From assembly GCA_964495345.1 (NCBI GenBank), contig CAZBVV010000098.1, positions 1 to 6,468 of the forward strand: DNA of 6,468 nucleotides, in the 5' to 3' direction. Origin of the DNA: UBA1081 sp964495345. Its GTDB lineage: Bacteria; Bacillota; Clostridia; Oscillospirales; Acutalibacteraceae. This document shows positions 1 to 5,731 of this stretch, piece by piece (position 1 is the first letter of the stretch; each line of letters opens with the position of its first letter). The notes beneath the pieces are model-generated. The model saw only the letters and a program-made list of their open reading frames with translations, did not search any database and was not told the origin of the DNA. A program made the position numbers and the translations under genes.

Positions 1-285
1 GGGGCTTGCGAGTGGTGGCGGTCAGCAAATGCCCGTTCTTTCAAAACTTGGTGCACCCTGTAAAGCTGCGTCAAGGTCGTCTGTCATAACAACTTCACAG
101 TCTATACCTGCATTTTTAATCATACGAACACAGAGATTGCCTACGATTGTGCGTTTTCTTTCGTCAATGTCCATAAGAACAAGTCTTTTAAGCTTTAATG
201 AATCCTGACGCTGTAAAAATCCGTCTACAAGCTCGGGACAGTAGGTTGAGCCGGAACCGATTACCGTAACATTAATTTCTTTCAT
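1..285 (-). pseudogene. GH4 6-phospho-glycosidase, N-terminal part only; frame lost near base 51
   Basis: N-terminal Rossmann part of a glycoside hydrolase family 4 enzyme, probably of the 6-phospho-beta-glucosidase branch. These cytoplasmic enzymes use NAD+ and a divalent metal to cleave phosphorylated disaccharides by oxidation at C3 and elimination. The start ATG at 285 sits 9 nt after AAAGGA. Residues 5-22 carry the dinucleotide loop GSGSTYCPEL followed by VDGF; the Y-x-PEL form is that of the beta-glucosidase-like branch. LVLMDID (about 35-41) is the acidic end of strand 2, and LDAALQGA (71-78) is the stretch that normally leads into DFVxxQxRVGG. Here it is followed instead by an unrelated tail, PSFERTGIC, and a TGA at 22-24. 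A full enzyme is about 430-450 residues, so over 80% is missing. The unrelated last ~50 bases at the window edge suggest either a chimeric contig end or a real rearrangement; the sequence alone cannot decide. It lies 18 nt after the kinase gene and so would be the next gene in its operon. Confidence 0.75.
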
Positions 286-303
286 TTTTCATTATCCTTT
301 CTT

Positions 304-1242
304 TTATTTATCTTCAAGAAGCCAATTTATGCAACCTGTAACAGGTGCTGCGGTAAGTTTGATGAAATTGAGCTTTCTTCCGCTTGTTTTTTCGCATTTT
401 TCTTTAAGAAGTCCAAGATAAATATCGTTGGGCATTTTTACATTCATAGAGCCGGAGAGAACTACATTTACTGTATCTTCCTCAAAGTTCTGCAATTTAA
501 GATGTGCACAAATACAGTCTGCACCTGCCTGTGCCATTGTTTCTGTAATTGCAAGAGCAACAGCGTCACCCTTGTTTGCCGCTTCAAAGAATGTGTCTGT
601 AAGATATATGCAATACTGCTCTTTTTCCGTTTCCTCAAACTTTGTAACGCAGGGGAGATAATCTGCGGCTGTGGGGTTGATGCCCACCTTTTTGCAAAAA
701 ATCTCTGTCATCATTGTTGAATGAGCTTTAAGGCAGATGTCCTTGTAAATTGCCGCAAACGTCTGTTCTGCAATCCAATAACCGTTGCCCGTATCACCCG
801 AAAGAATACCGAAGCCTGCAACCTGAAGCATATTGCCGTCTGAGTCTATTGAGTTACAGCAAGTGCCTGTACCACAGTTGTAGCCGATACCCTTACCGTC
901 GGGTGAGCCTGCTTTTGTGACGATGAAACCGTCGTTGTAGATGCGGAAATTTTTGAGTCCTTTTTTTGTAAGCAACTCTGCCGTTGCATCATGCTGGAAA
1001 GGATGGTCAATACCTGCAAGTCCCATAAGGATGCCGTCAATATCGTCGATTGTAAGGCTGTTTTCGTTAAGCAGATTTGTAACACCCTCCATGATGATGT
1101 CCGTAGCTTCGTCAAAAGAGCCTTCAAGATTTTCGTGGTTGCTTCCCTTTGTTTTAACCATTGAAAGCATATTTTTGTTCTCATCAAAAAGTGCGTATGC
1201 GGTTTTTGTGCCACCGCCGTCAATTCCTATGTAAAAGCTCAT
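304..1242 (-). CDS. BadF/BadG/BcrA/BcrD-family sugar kinase, N-acetylglucosamine kinase-like
   Basis: ASKHA-fold ATPase of the BadF/BadG/BcrA/BcrD family, whose best-known sugar-acting members are N-acetylglucosamine kinases; predicted cytoplasmic ATP-dependent phosphorylation of an amino sugar or related monosaccharide. Visible motifs: phosphate-1 loop DGGGTKT (8-14); GSNHEN (33-38), where NAGK-like proteins contact sugar; ND (103-104), the usual place of the catalytic Asp; GTGT (124-127), the phosphate-2 loop; GDTGNGYWI (149-157), corresponding to GDEGSGYWI in typical kinases; LSGSMN (262-267), the adenosine region; and APVTG (299-303). At 312 residues it is full length. The ATG at 1242 is 7 nt after AAAGGAG, and that binding site abuts the stop of the upstream gene (12-nt gap). 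The Glu-to-Thr and Ser-to-Asn changes in the GDEGSGYW block are unusual and may alter substrate choice. Neighbouring GH109-like and GH4 genes fit a role in phosphorylating a released hexosamine, but the substrate is not proven and an activator-ATPase role is a less likely alternative. Confidence 0.85.
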   Translation of the reverse strand: MSFYIGIDGGGTKTAYALFDENKNMLSMVKTKGSNHENLEGSFDEATDIIMEGVTNLLNENSLTIDDIDGILMGLAGIDHPFQHDATAELLTKKGLKNFRIYNDGFIVTKAGSPDGKGIGYNCGTGTCCNSIDSDGNMLQVAGFGILSGDTGNGYWIAEQTFAAIYKDICLKAHSTMMTEIFCKKVGINPTAADYLPCVTKFEETEKEQYCIYLTDTFFEAANKGDAVALAITETMAQAGADCICAHLKLQNFEEDTVNVVLSGSMNVKMPNDIYLGLLKEKCEKTSGRKLNFIKLTAAPVTGCINWLLEDK

Positions 1243-1254
1243 AACATATCTCCT

Positions 1255-2520
1255 TTATTCAAAAAATTCATCGCAAATTTGCTCTAAACAGAACTTACCA
1301 CGTCTTGAGGGTGCTCTGTCTATCCACATGCCGTTTGTAAAATCGGGGAAAGGTACAACCGAACCACCCATTGAAACGCTCTGCTCTGAAAGAACTGTAA
1401 TAGCCATCCATGTTGCTGTATCGTAAACATCTATGGGAGGCTCTGCATCAAGCTGAACACTCTCTGCAAATGCGGCAAGGATAAGGTAGTCCATACCGCC
1501 GTGACCGCCTACAAAGTTAACGGTATCGTCATCTCTCCAGAGAGGATGCTCATACTTTGCTCTGTATTTCTCGTTGAAATATTCCCAACAATGAGATTCT
1601 TCGGAAACACCTTCAATGTAGATTGTTGCATCATCACCTCTTGCTGATTCAAGCTCTTTGAATACACCCTTTGTACCCTGAACCATAAATTCTCTTGAAT
1701 AAGGTCTGGGAAGGCAGCAATCGTGATTTATTGTAACGGTTTCACCGTTTGCACATTTGAGAATAGTTGTTGTTATGTCGCCGCAGTTCCAATCGTAACC
1801 GTAAAGGTCGTAGTCTGTGCCTTTGTTATTCTTTATCCATTCGTTAAGACCTTTTGCTTTTGAGGATACTGAAACGAGAGAAACAAATCTGTTGCCTCTG
1901 TTGATGTCAAGAATCTTTGCGATAGGTCCGATTTCATGGGTGGGATAAAGTTCACCGTTTCTGTTCATGAAGTTTCTGAGTCTGCCGTGAATATTCTCTC
2001 TGCCAAGGACGATTTCATCTCTCAAATCGTGCCTGTAGCCGCCCTCACAATGGATAATCTCGCCAAAAAGACCCTGCTTAACCATGTTGAATGCAGCCAT
2101 TTCCTTACGGTCGTAACAGCAGTTTTCCATAAGCATACAGAATTTGCCTGTTTCTTCACTTGTTCTTACAAGACGGAAGCATTCTTCTATTGACGAAGCA
2201 CCGCCAACCTCCATACCTACATGTAAGCCGGCTTTCATAGCATCAATAGCAATCGGGATATGAGTTATCCATGTTGTAGCAATAAATACAGCGTCAAGCT
2301 CTTCGTTTTCGAGCATTGTTTTGTAGTCAATATAGCCTCTGACATCGTATTTGCCTTTAGCTTTTTTCTTGACTATTTCTATACCCTTGTCCATACGTTC
2401 TTCAACAAGGTCACAAACTGCGGGTACGATAACACCGGGTACATCAAGCAGAAGATCCATCATGCTTGAACCTCTGCCGCTAAGTCCTATGCAGCCTATT
2501 CTGCAAGTTTTCTGTTCCAT
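1255..2520 (-). CDS. Gfo/Idh/MocA oxidoreductase with GH109 glycosidase signatures
   Basis: NAD-dependent protein of the Gfo/Idh/MocA superfamily that matches the glycoside hydrolase 109 subgroup (alpha-N-acetylgalactosaminidase type) better than plain dehydrogenases. The N-terminal Rossmann fold has GLSGRG (12-17) and an acidic CDLVEER (36-42) for the ribose. MEVGG (103-107) stands where ordinary members have EKP. GH109-like blocks as I remember the family follow in order: ENCCY (132-136), GYRHDLR (161-167), NGELYPTHEIGP (188-199, with Tyr192 and His195 at the expected active-site block), NRGNRF (207-212), LPRPYS (270-275), GGHGGMDY (338-345) and PFPDFTNG (390-397). At 421 residues it is near family length, but it has no Tat or Sec signal, unlike many secreted GH109 enzymes, so it probably acts on imported substrate in the cytoplasm. 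The ATG at 2520 is preceded by GAGGA. It lies 20 nt after the TIM-barrel gene and 12 nt before the kinase gene. Substrate (GalNAc or another glycoside) is inferred only. Confidence 0.85.
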   Translation of the reverse strand: MEQKTCRIGCIGLSGRGSSMMDLLLDVPGVIVPAVCDLVEERMDKGIEIVKKKAKGKYDVRGYIDYKTMLENEELDAVFIATTWITHIPIAIDAMKAGLHVGMEVGGASSIEECFRLVRTSEETGKFCMLMENCCYDRKEMAAFNMVKQGLFGEIIHCEGGYRHDLRDEIVLGRENIHGRLRNFMNRNGELYPTHEIGPIAKILDINRGNRFVSLVSVSSKAKGLNEWIKNNKGTDYDLYGYDWNCGDITTTILKCANGETVTINHDCCLPRPYSREFMVQGTKGVFKELESARGDDATIYIEGVSEESHCWEYFNEKYRAKYEHPLWRDDDTVNFVGGHGGMDYLILAAFAESVQLDAEPPIDVYDTATWMAITVLSEQSVSMGGSVVPFPDFTNGMWIDRAPSRRGKFCLEQICDEFFE

Positions 2521-2540
2521 AAAAATGTCCTCGCTAAAAA

Positions 2541-3362
2541 TTATTTTAATGTGTTAAGGTAGTCGATGCTCATTTTAACAGCGTTGAGAGGTGTGTTGCC
2601 TTTATCCGGCTGGTCCTGCTCAACAACAAGCCACTTTGCACCTGCTTTTTGAGCTGATGCTATGATTGCAGGCATATCCTGTACACCGTAGCCAACGGGT
2701 TTAAAGCTGAAATCATCTTCATCTGCACTTTCTGCATCATCATCAATGCCGATAAGGTCGTAAAGCTTCTGAGGTTTGTCCTTACCTTTCATAACAAAAT
2801 CTTTAAGGTGTACGACGGGAGCTCTGCCTGTGTATTTGAGTATGTAATCTGCAGGATTTTCACCGCCCACATTCACCCAGCAGGTGTCAAGCTCTGTCTG
2901 AAGAAGGTCAGCAGATACGCTTTTATAAAGAATATCAAGACCGTATTCGCCGTCTATTTTTATAAATTCAAAATCATGGTTGTGATAAAGAAGTGTCATG
3001 CCGTATTTTTTACATTCAGCACCGATTTGCTTTATGTATTCAACTGTTTCTGCGAATTTTTCAGCACCGGGGCGTCTTTCCTCTGTAACATAGGGTACTG
3101 CAATATACTCACAACCTATTGTTTTGTATGCGGCAACGCTGCCTTCGATATCGTTTATCATATCGTCAATAGGCACATGGGCAGAGATAGGAGTGATGCC
3201 TATTTCTTTACACATATCCCTTACTTCTTCGGGAGTGTGACCGTAAAGTCCGGCAAATTCAACACCGTCATAACCCATTTCTTTAATTTTTTTAAGCGTG
3301 CCGTAAAAATCTTTTTCGGCTTCATCCCTTACGGAATAAAATTGTACAGCTATAGGTAACAT
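2541..3362 (-). CDS. Sugar phosphate isomerase/epimerase-like TIM-barrel protein (AP endonuclease 2 family)
   Basis: Xylose isomerase-like TIM barrel (PF01261 type), a family covering sugar and keto-sugar isomerases, epimerases and dehydratases such as IolE/IolH relatives. It opens with the typical QFYSVRDE (7-14). Likely metal and substrate residues are seen on successive strands: Glu35 in YDGVEFAG, His62, YHNHDFEF (126-133), ELDTCWV (157-163), VHLKD (184-188) and VVEQD (246-250). A short acidic loop (about 206-217) precedes PVGYGVQD (222-229). The 273-residue length is complete for the family and no signal peptide is present. The ATG at 3362 lies 7 nt after AAAGGAG, and this binding site overlaps the end of the antiporter gene (12-nt gap). 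Members of this family are often found beside Gfo/Idh/MocA enzymes in pathways with 3-keto sugars, which fits the next gene. The exact reaction cannot be read from sequence. Confidence 0.88.
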   Translation of the reverse strand: MLPIAVQFYSVRDEAEKDFYGTLKKIKEMGYDGVEFAGLYGHTPEEVRDMCKEIGITPISAHVPIDDMINDIEGSVAAYKTIGCEYIAVPYVTEERRPGAEKFAETVEYIKQIGAECKKYGMTLLYHNHDFEFIKIDGEYGLDILYKSVSADLLQTELDTCWVNVGGENPADYILKYTGRAPVVHLKDFVMKGKDKPQKLYDLIGIDDDAESADEDDFSFKPVGYGVQDMPAIIASAQKAGAKWLVVEQDQPDKGNTPLNAVKMSIDYLNTLK

Positions 3363-3374
3363 AACAATTCTCCT

Positions 3375-4565
3375 TTATGCTTTAATTTTTTCTCTTTTTT
3401 GTTTTTGTATTTCACCTGCACTTGTCAGTGCTGCCTTTGTTATAAGGGGACCCGTCAGCTCATAAACAAGTGTTGCAGCAAGAATAACTGCTCTTATCTG
3501 CTCACCGTACATCGGCAGGACGGTAATCACAAGCTGGCTCATTGCGATAGCAACACCCGCTTGAGGAATCAAGGTAAGACCTAAATATTTTCTTATGTTT
3601 TTTTCGGCTTTTACGATTGTTGCACCTGCCGTTGCACCGAGATATTTGCCCAATGTTCTTGCGGCAAGATAAATAACACCGATAACTCCGATTTGTTTGA
3701 GTACGGACAAATTCAGCTCCGCACCCGATATTACGAAGAATAACAGAAACAGCGGGGGAGTCCAGCGGTCGCACACATCAAGCATTTTATCAGATTCTTT
3801 TGAAAAGTTTACCATAATTGCACTGTTCATCATGCAAACGAGGAGAGAGGACAAATCAAACTTGTCCGCAAGTGCAACGCAAAGGAAAAGTGAGCATATA
3901 ATAACCGAAATTCTGTTTGCTCTTGATTTGAAAAACCTTGAACACATCGCCACGATAAAACCGATAATTGCCCCCACAACAAGTGAAAGACCGATTTCTC
4001 GTACAGGGTCAAGAATCATGTCCAAAACGGATAACTGAGAACCCGTAGCTATTACGGATGCTATTGATGTCATAACCGAAAACAGAATAATACATATTGC
4101 ATCGTCCATCGCAACAACAGGAAGAAGCATCCTTGTAACAGGGCCGTTTGCGTTATACTGCTTTGCAACAAGAAGTGTTGTAGCAGGAGCAGTTGCGGCA
4201 GCAATAGCTCCCAACGCAAGTGCCATAGGTATGTCAAAGCCGAACAGAGTAACTGCAAGAGTTACAAAGAGTGAGGCGGTGCAAGCCTCAAAAAGAGTGA
4301 TAACAAGAATTTTTGCACCCAAAGCTTTAAGGTTATCAATTTTGAACGAACCGCCTATTGAAAATGCAATAAAGCCTAAAGCAACATTCGTAATAATGCT
4401 CATCTGCTCAACTGCAAGCTGGGGCAACAAATTGAGTACATACGGACCTATAACAAGTCCCGCAACGAGATAGCCCGTTACGTTGGGCAGGTTGAATTTT
4501 TTTACGATTCTGTTAAAAATCAGACCTGCCGCCATGGCTATGCCTAAATAAAGTAAAATATCCAT
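3375..4565 (-). CDS. CPA2-type cation:proton antiporter (Na+/H+ or K+/H+), no RCK domain
   Basis: Integral membrane monovalent cation:proton antiporter of the Na+/H+ exchanger superfamily (PF00999), Kef/CPA2-like. Roughly 12 hydrophobic helices fill residues 1-380. Diagnostic motifs are LPNVTGYLVAGLVIGP (26-41), the broken helix TAPATT (125-130), and the paired Asp154-Asp155 in VVAMDDAI, the proton/cation site of electrogenic-type members. Arg303 and Lys307 (ARTLGKYLGA) and LIPQAGVAI (332-340) match the conserved late helices. The protein ends at 396 with a short Lys/Glu-rich tail (386-396): there is no TrkA-N/RCK or TrkA-C regulatory domain such as Kef proteins carry. Only 21 nt separate it from the PII-like gene upstream, and that pairing suggests regulation in trans. 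The ribosome binding site is weak: AAGGA lies about 18 nt before the ATG, so translation may depend on coupling to the PII-like gene. Ion preference cannot be assigned. Confidence 0.88.
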   Translation of the reverse strand: MDILLYLGIAMAAGLIFNRIVKKFNLPNVTGYLVAGLVIGPYVLNLLPQLAVEQMSIITNVALGFIAFSIGGSFKIDNLKALGAKILVITLFEACTASLFVTLAVTLFGFDIPMALALGAIAAATAPATTLLVAKQYNANGPVTRMLLPVVAMDDAICIILFSVMTSIASVIATGSQLSVLDMILDPVREIGLSLVVGAIIGFIVAMCSRFFKSRANRISVIICSLFLCVALADKFDLSSLLVCMMNSAIMVNFSKESDKMLDVCDRWTPPLFLLFFVISGAELNLSVLKQIGVIGVIYLAARTLGKYLGATAGATIVKAEKNIRKYLGLTLIPQAGVAIAMSQLVITVLPMYGEQIRAVILAATLVYELTGPLITKAALTSAGEIQKQKREKIKA

Positions 4566-4586
4566 ATTTTTTATCTTTTTAATTCC

Positions 4587-4928
4587 TTAACTGCTTAATC
4601 CGTCAACGCTTGAAATGGGCAGTGTAAACATGATGCCCGTATTGGGATTTTTAATGCCGCCTACCTGCTTATCAATAAGCTTTTTTGCCTGCTCAATTTT
4701 TTCGTCGGGAAGTACGACGAACATCATTTTTGATTCTTTTCTTGACTGACCTAAAATATAACGGAGCGAGCCGAATATGGGTGGCGGTTCAACGTTTGAT
4801 TTGTCAATAACATTTAAAGCACCCTCACAGTTGATAACCGTAGGGTCTCCCAAGTCGTTACCTACCATGGCAGAAACGATTTGAGGCATACATTCCGTCT
4901 TTGTTAAAATTAATACGAGAAGCTGCAT
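4587..4928 (-). CDS. PII-like small regulatory protein paired with the antiporter
   Basis: Small 113-residue ferredoxin-fold protein resembling the PII family, most like the PII-like proteins commonly encoded beside cation:proton antiporters in Firmicutes. Pattern: strand 1 QLLVLILTK (2-10), helix 1 (11-26), strand 2 PTVINCEGAL (29-38), a variable T-loop-like segment with PPPIFGSLR (48-56), strand 3 KMMFVVLPDE (67-76), helix 2 (77-88), and a C-terminal NTGIMFTLPISSVDGL (96-111) that matches the GxGxIFxLPV close of PII proteins. The Tyr uridylylation site of GlnB is not evident, so this is not a classic nitrogen regulator. I place the start at the ATG at 4928: AGAAGG sits 7 nt upstream, whereas the longer TTG start at 4970 lies inside the promoter -10 region. 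It is the first gene after the promoter and is followed after 21 nt by the antiporter. Role inferred: ligand-dependent control of the transporter; the ligand is unknown. Confidence 0.8.
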   Translation of the reverse strand: MQLLVLILTKTECMPQIVSAMVGNDLGDPTVINCEGALNVIDKSNVEPPPIFGSLRYILGQSRKESKMMFVVLPDEKIEQAKKLIDKQVGGIKNPNTGIMFTLPISSVDGLSS

Positions 4929-4935
4929 AAAAATA

Positions 4936-4941
4936 CCTTCT
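4936..4941 (-). promoter_or_regulatory. Ribosome binding site AGAAGG fixing the PII-like start
   Basis: AGAAGG on the minus strand is 7 nt before the ATG at 4928. No comparable site precedes the alternative TTG at 4970, so this site decides the start. Confidence 0.75.
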
Positions 4942-4961
4942 TTTGTTTTTTCTAAGCAATA

Positions 4962-4990
4962 ATTATACAATATTTATCAGCAATCTTCAA
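4962..4990 (-). promoter_or_regulatory. Sigma-A promoter for the PII-like/antiporter (and probably sugar) operon
   Basis: On the minus strand, TTGAAG (4985-4990) is followed by exactly 17 nt and then TATAAT (4962-4967), a perfect -10 box with a 5-of-6 -35 box. Transcription would start near 4955, giving a leader of about 27 nt before the ATG at 4928. The promoter lies just downstream of the LOG gene stop at 5009, with no terminator hairpin between, so read-through from LOG is also possible. Confidence 0.75.
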
Positions 4991-5008
4991 TAGAAAACTT
5001 TAATATTT

Positions 5009-5590
5009 TCAACCTTTTGTAATGTTACGCACAGCGTTAATATCAAAAGCCGAGCAGTCATAGTTTTCGATGTAGTCAATGGCATCTTCAACGGAAGATG
5101 TGTAATAAAAAAGTTCAAAGGATTTCTGCGGCATAAAGTTGCCTGCTATTGAGTTTTTAAGCATGTCAATAAGAGGCTTGTAGTAGCCGTTTACATCGAA
5201 AATAACAAGCGGTTTTTTGCTTTGACCGAGCTGCTTTAGAGTGTAAATTTCAAAAAATTCCTCAAAAGTGCCGATTCCGCCGGGAGTTGTAATAAAAGCT
5301 TGTGCAAGATCGTCCATTTTTTGTTTTCTTTCTCTCATTGTATCGGTGCGTATCAGTTCACCGTCTTCAAAAAGAATACCGTCAACATTGAAAAATCTTG
5401 GCACGACACCTGTAATTTTTGCGTTTTGGGAATAAAATCCTCTTGCCGCCGCACCCATAAGACCTCTTGCACCGCCGCCGAAAACAAGGGAATGTCCTCT
5501 TTGAGCAAGAGCTTTACCAAGCTGTTCAACAGTATCAATGTAGATTCGGTCAATATCGTCGCTTGCCGAACCGTAAATACAAATATTCAT
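5009..5590 (-). CDS. LOG-family protein (TIGR00730), nucleoside 5'-monophosphate phosphoribohydrolase-like
   Basis: Cytoplasmic Rossmann-fold protein of the LOG (Lonely guy) family, formerly annotated as lysine decarboxylase. Characterised members hydrolyse the N-glycosidic bond of cytokinin riboside monophosphates or AMP-like nucleotides. Both signature motifs are intact: FGGGARGLMG (37-46) and PGGIGTFEE (103-111), together with the MRERK segment (85-89) that supplies the active-site Arg; the Glu of the second motif is the expected catalytic acid. The 193-residue length is typical. I chose the ATG at 5590 because AAAGGTG lies 6 nt upstream; the GTG three codons earlier (5597-5599) is inside that binding site. 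Divergent from the AIM24 gene (141-nt gap) and 80 nt upstream of the PII-like gene, separated by that gene's own promoter. In a bacterium of this type the in vivo substrate is unknown; a cytokinin role should not be assumed. Confidence 0.88.
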   Translation of the reverse strand: MNICIYGSASDDIDRIYIDTVEQLGKALAQRGHSLVFGGGARGLMGAAARGFYSQNAKITGVVPRFFNVDGILFEDGELIRTDTMRERKQKMDDLAQAFITTPGGIGTFEEFFEIYTLKQLGQSKKPLVIFDVNGYYKPLIDMLKNSIAGNFMPQKSFELFYYTSSVEDAIDYIENYDCSAFDINAVRNITKG

Positions 5591-5596
5591 ATAAAT

Positions 5597-5603
5597 CACC
5601 TTT
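5597..5603 (-). promoter_or_regulatory. Ribosome binding site AAAGGTG of the LOG gene
   Basis: AAAGGTG on the minus strand lies 6 nt before the ATG at 5590. It contains the alternative GTG codon, which therefore is unlikely to be the start. Confidence 0.65.
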
Positions 5604-5608
5604 AAAGT

Positions 5609-5637
5609 ATATTAACATATTTATTATTTTTTAGCAA
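5609..5637 (-). promoter_or_regulatory. Possible weak promoter for the LOG gene
   Basis: On the minus strand TTGCTA (5632-5637), a 17-nt spacer and TAATAT (5609-5614) match the sigma-A boxes at four of six positions each. The predicted start would leave a leader of only about 12 nt, barely including the ribosome binding site, and the region is so AT-rich that chance matches are likely. Offered as a candidate only. Confidence 0.3.
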
Positions 5638-5668
5638 CAAAATAACGGTAATTCGCCGAAAAATAATA

Positions 5669-5697
5669 TTGAAAATTTTAAGATCGGATAGTATAAT
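5669..5697 (+). promoter_or_regulatory. Sigma-A promoter of the AIM24-family gene
   Basis: TTGAAA (5669-5674), a 17-nt spacer, then a perfect TATAAT (5692-5697). Transcription should begin near 5704, about 28 nt before the TTG start at 5732 and 11 nt before the AAAGGAG at 5715. The lack of any plus-strand gene upstream supports a dedicated promoter here. Confidence 0.78.
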
Positions 5698-5714
5698 ATT
5701 TATGAAAGGGAAAG

Positions 5715-5721
5715 AAAGGAG
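5715..5721 (+). promoter_or_regulatory. Ribosome binding site AAAGGAG supporting a TTG start
   Basis: AAAGGAG lies 10 nt before the TTG at 5732, slightly long but usable. The ATG at 5722 directly adjoins this site and is in another frame, so it cannot be the start of the AIM24 gene. Confidence 0.65.
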
Positions 5722-5731
5722 ATGACCTATT

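Noticed and set aside
10..37. Plus-strand frame reading SGGGQQMP, resembling the GGQQM part of a T7 tag and hinting at vector sequence
   Set aside because: The resemblance is only a few residues and the surrounding bases do not match any vector sequence I recognise; treated as chance within the odd contig end.
2808..3359. 183-codon open frame on the plus strand opposite the TIM-barrel gene
   Set aside because: It is an antisense shadow of a clear family protein with good ribosome binding site; the translation is rich in Phe, Tyr and Cys with no recognisable motif.
3697..4038. 113-codon plus-strand frame and several smaller frames opposite the antiporter gene
   Set aside because: Shadows of the antiporter reading frame, with no ribosome binding sites or family features.
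4985..5008. Possible terminator between the LOG gene and the PII-like operon
   Set aside because: No stable inverted repeat followed by a T-run is visible on the minus strand; the stretch is instead explained by the promoter boxes.
5641..5665. Small symmetric TTCGCCGAA in the divergent region as an operator
   Set aside because: A single 9-base near-palindrome in an AT-rich gap, with no second copy in the window and no regulator gene nearby, is too weak to call.
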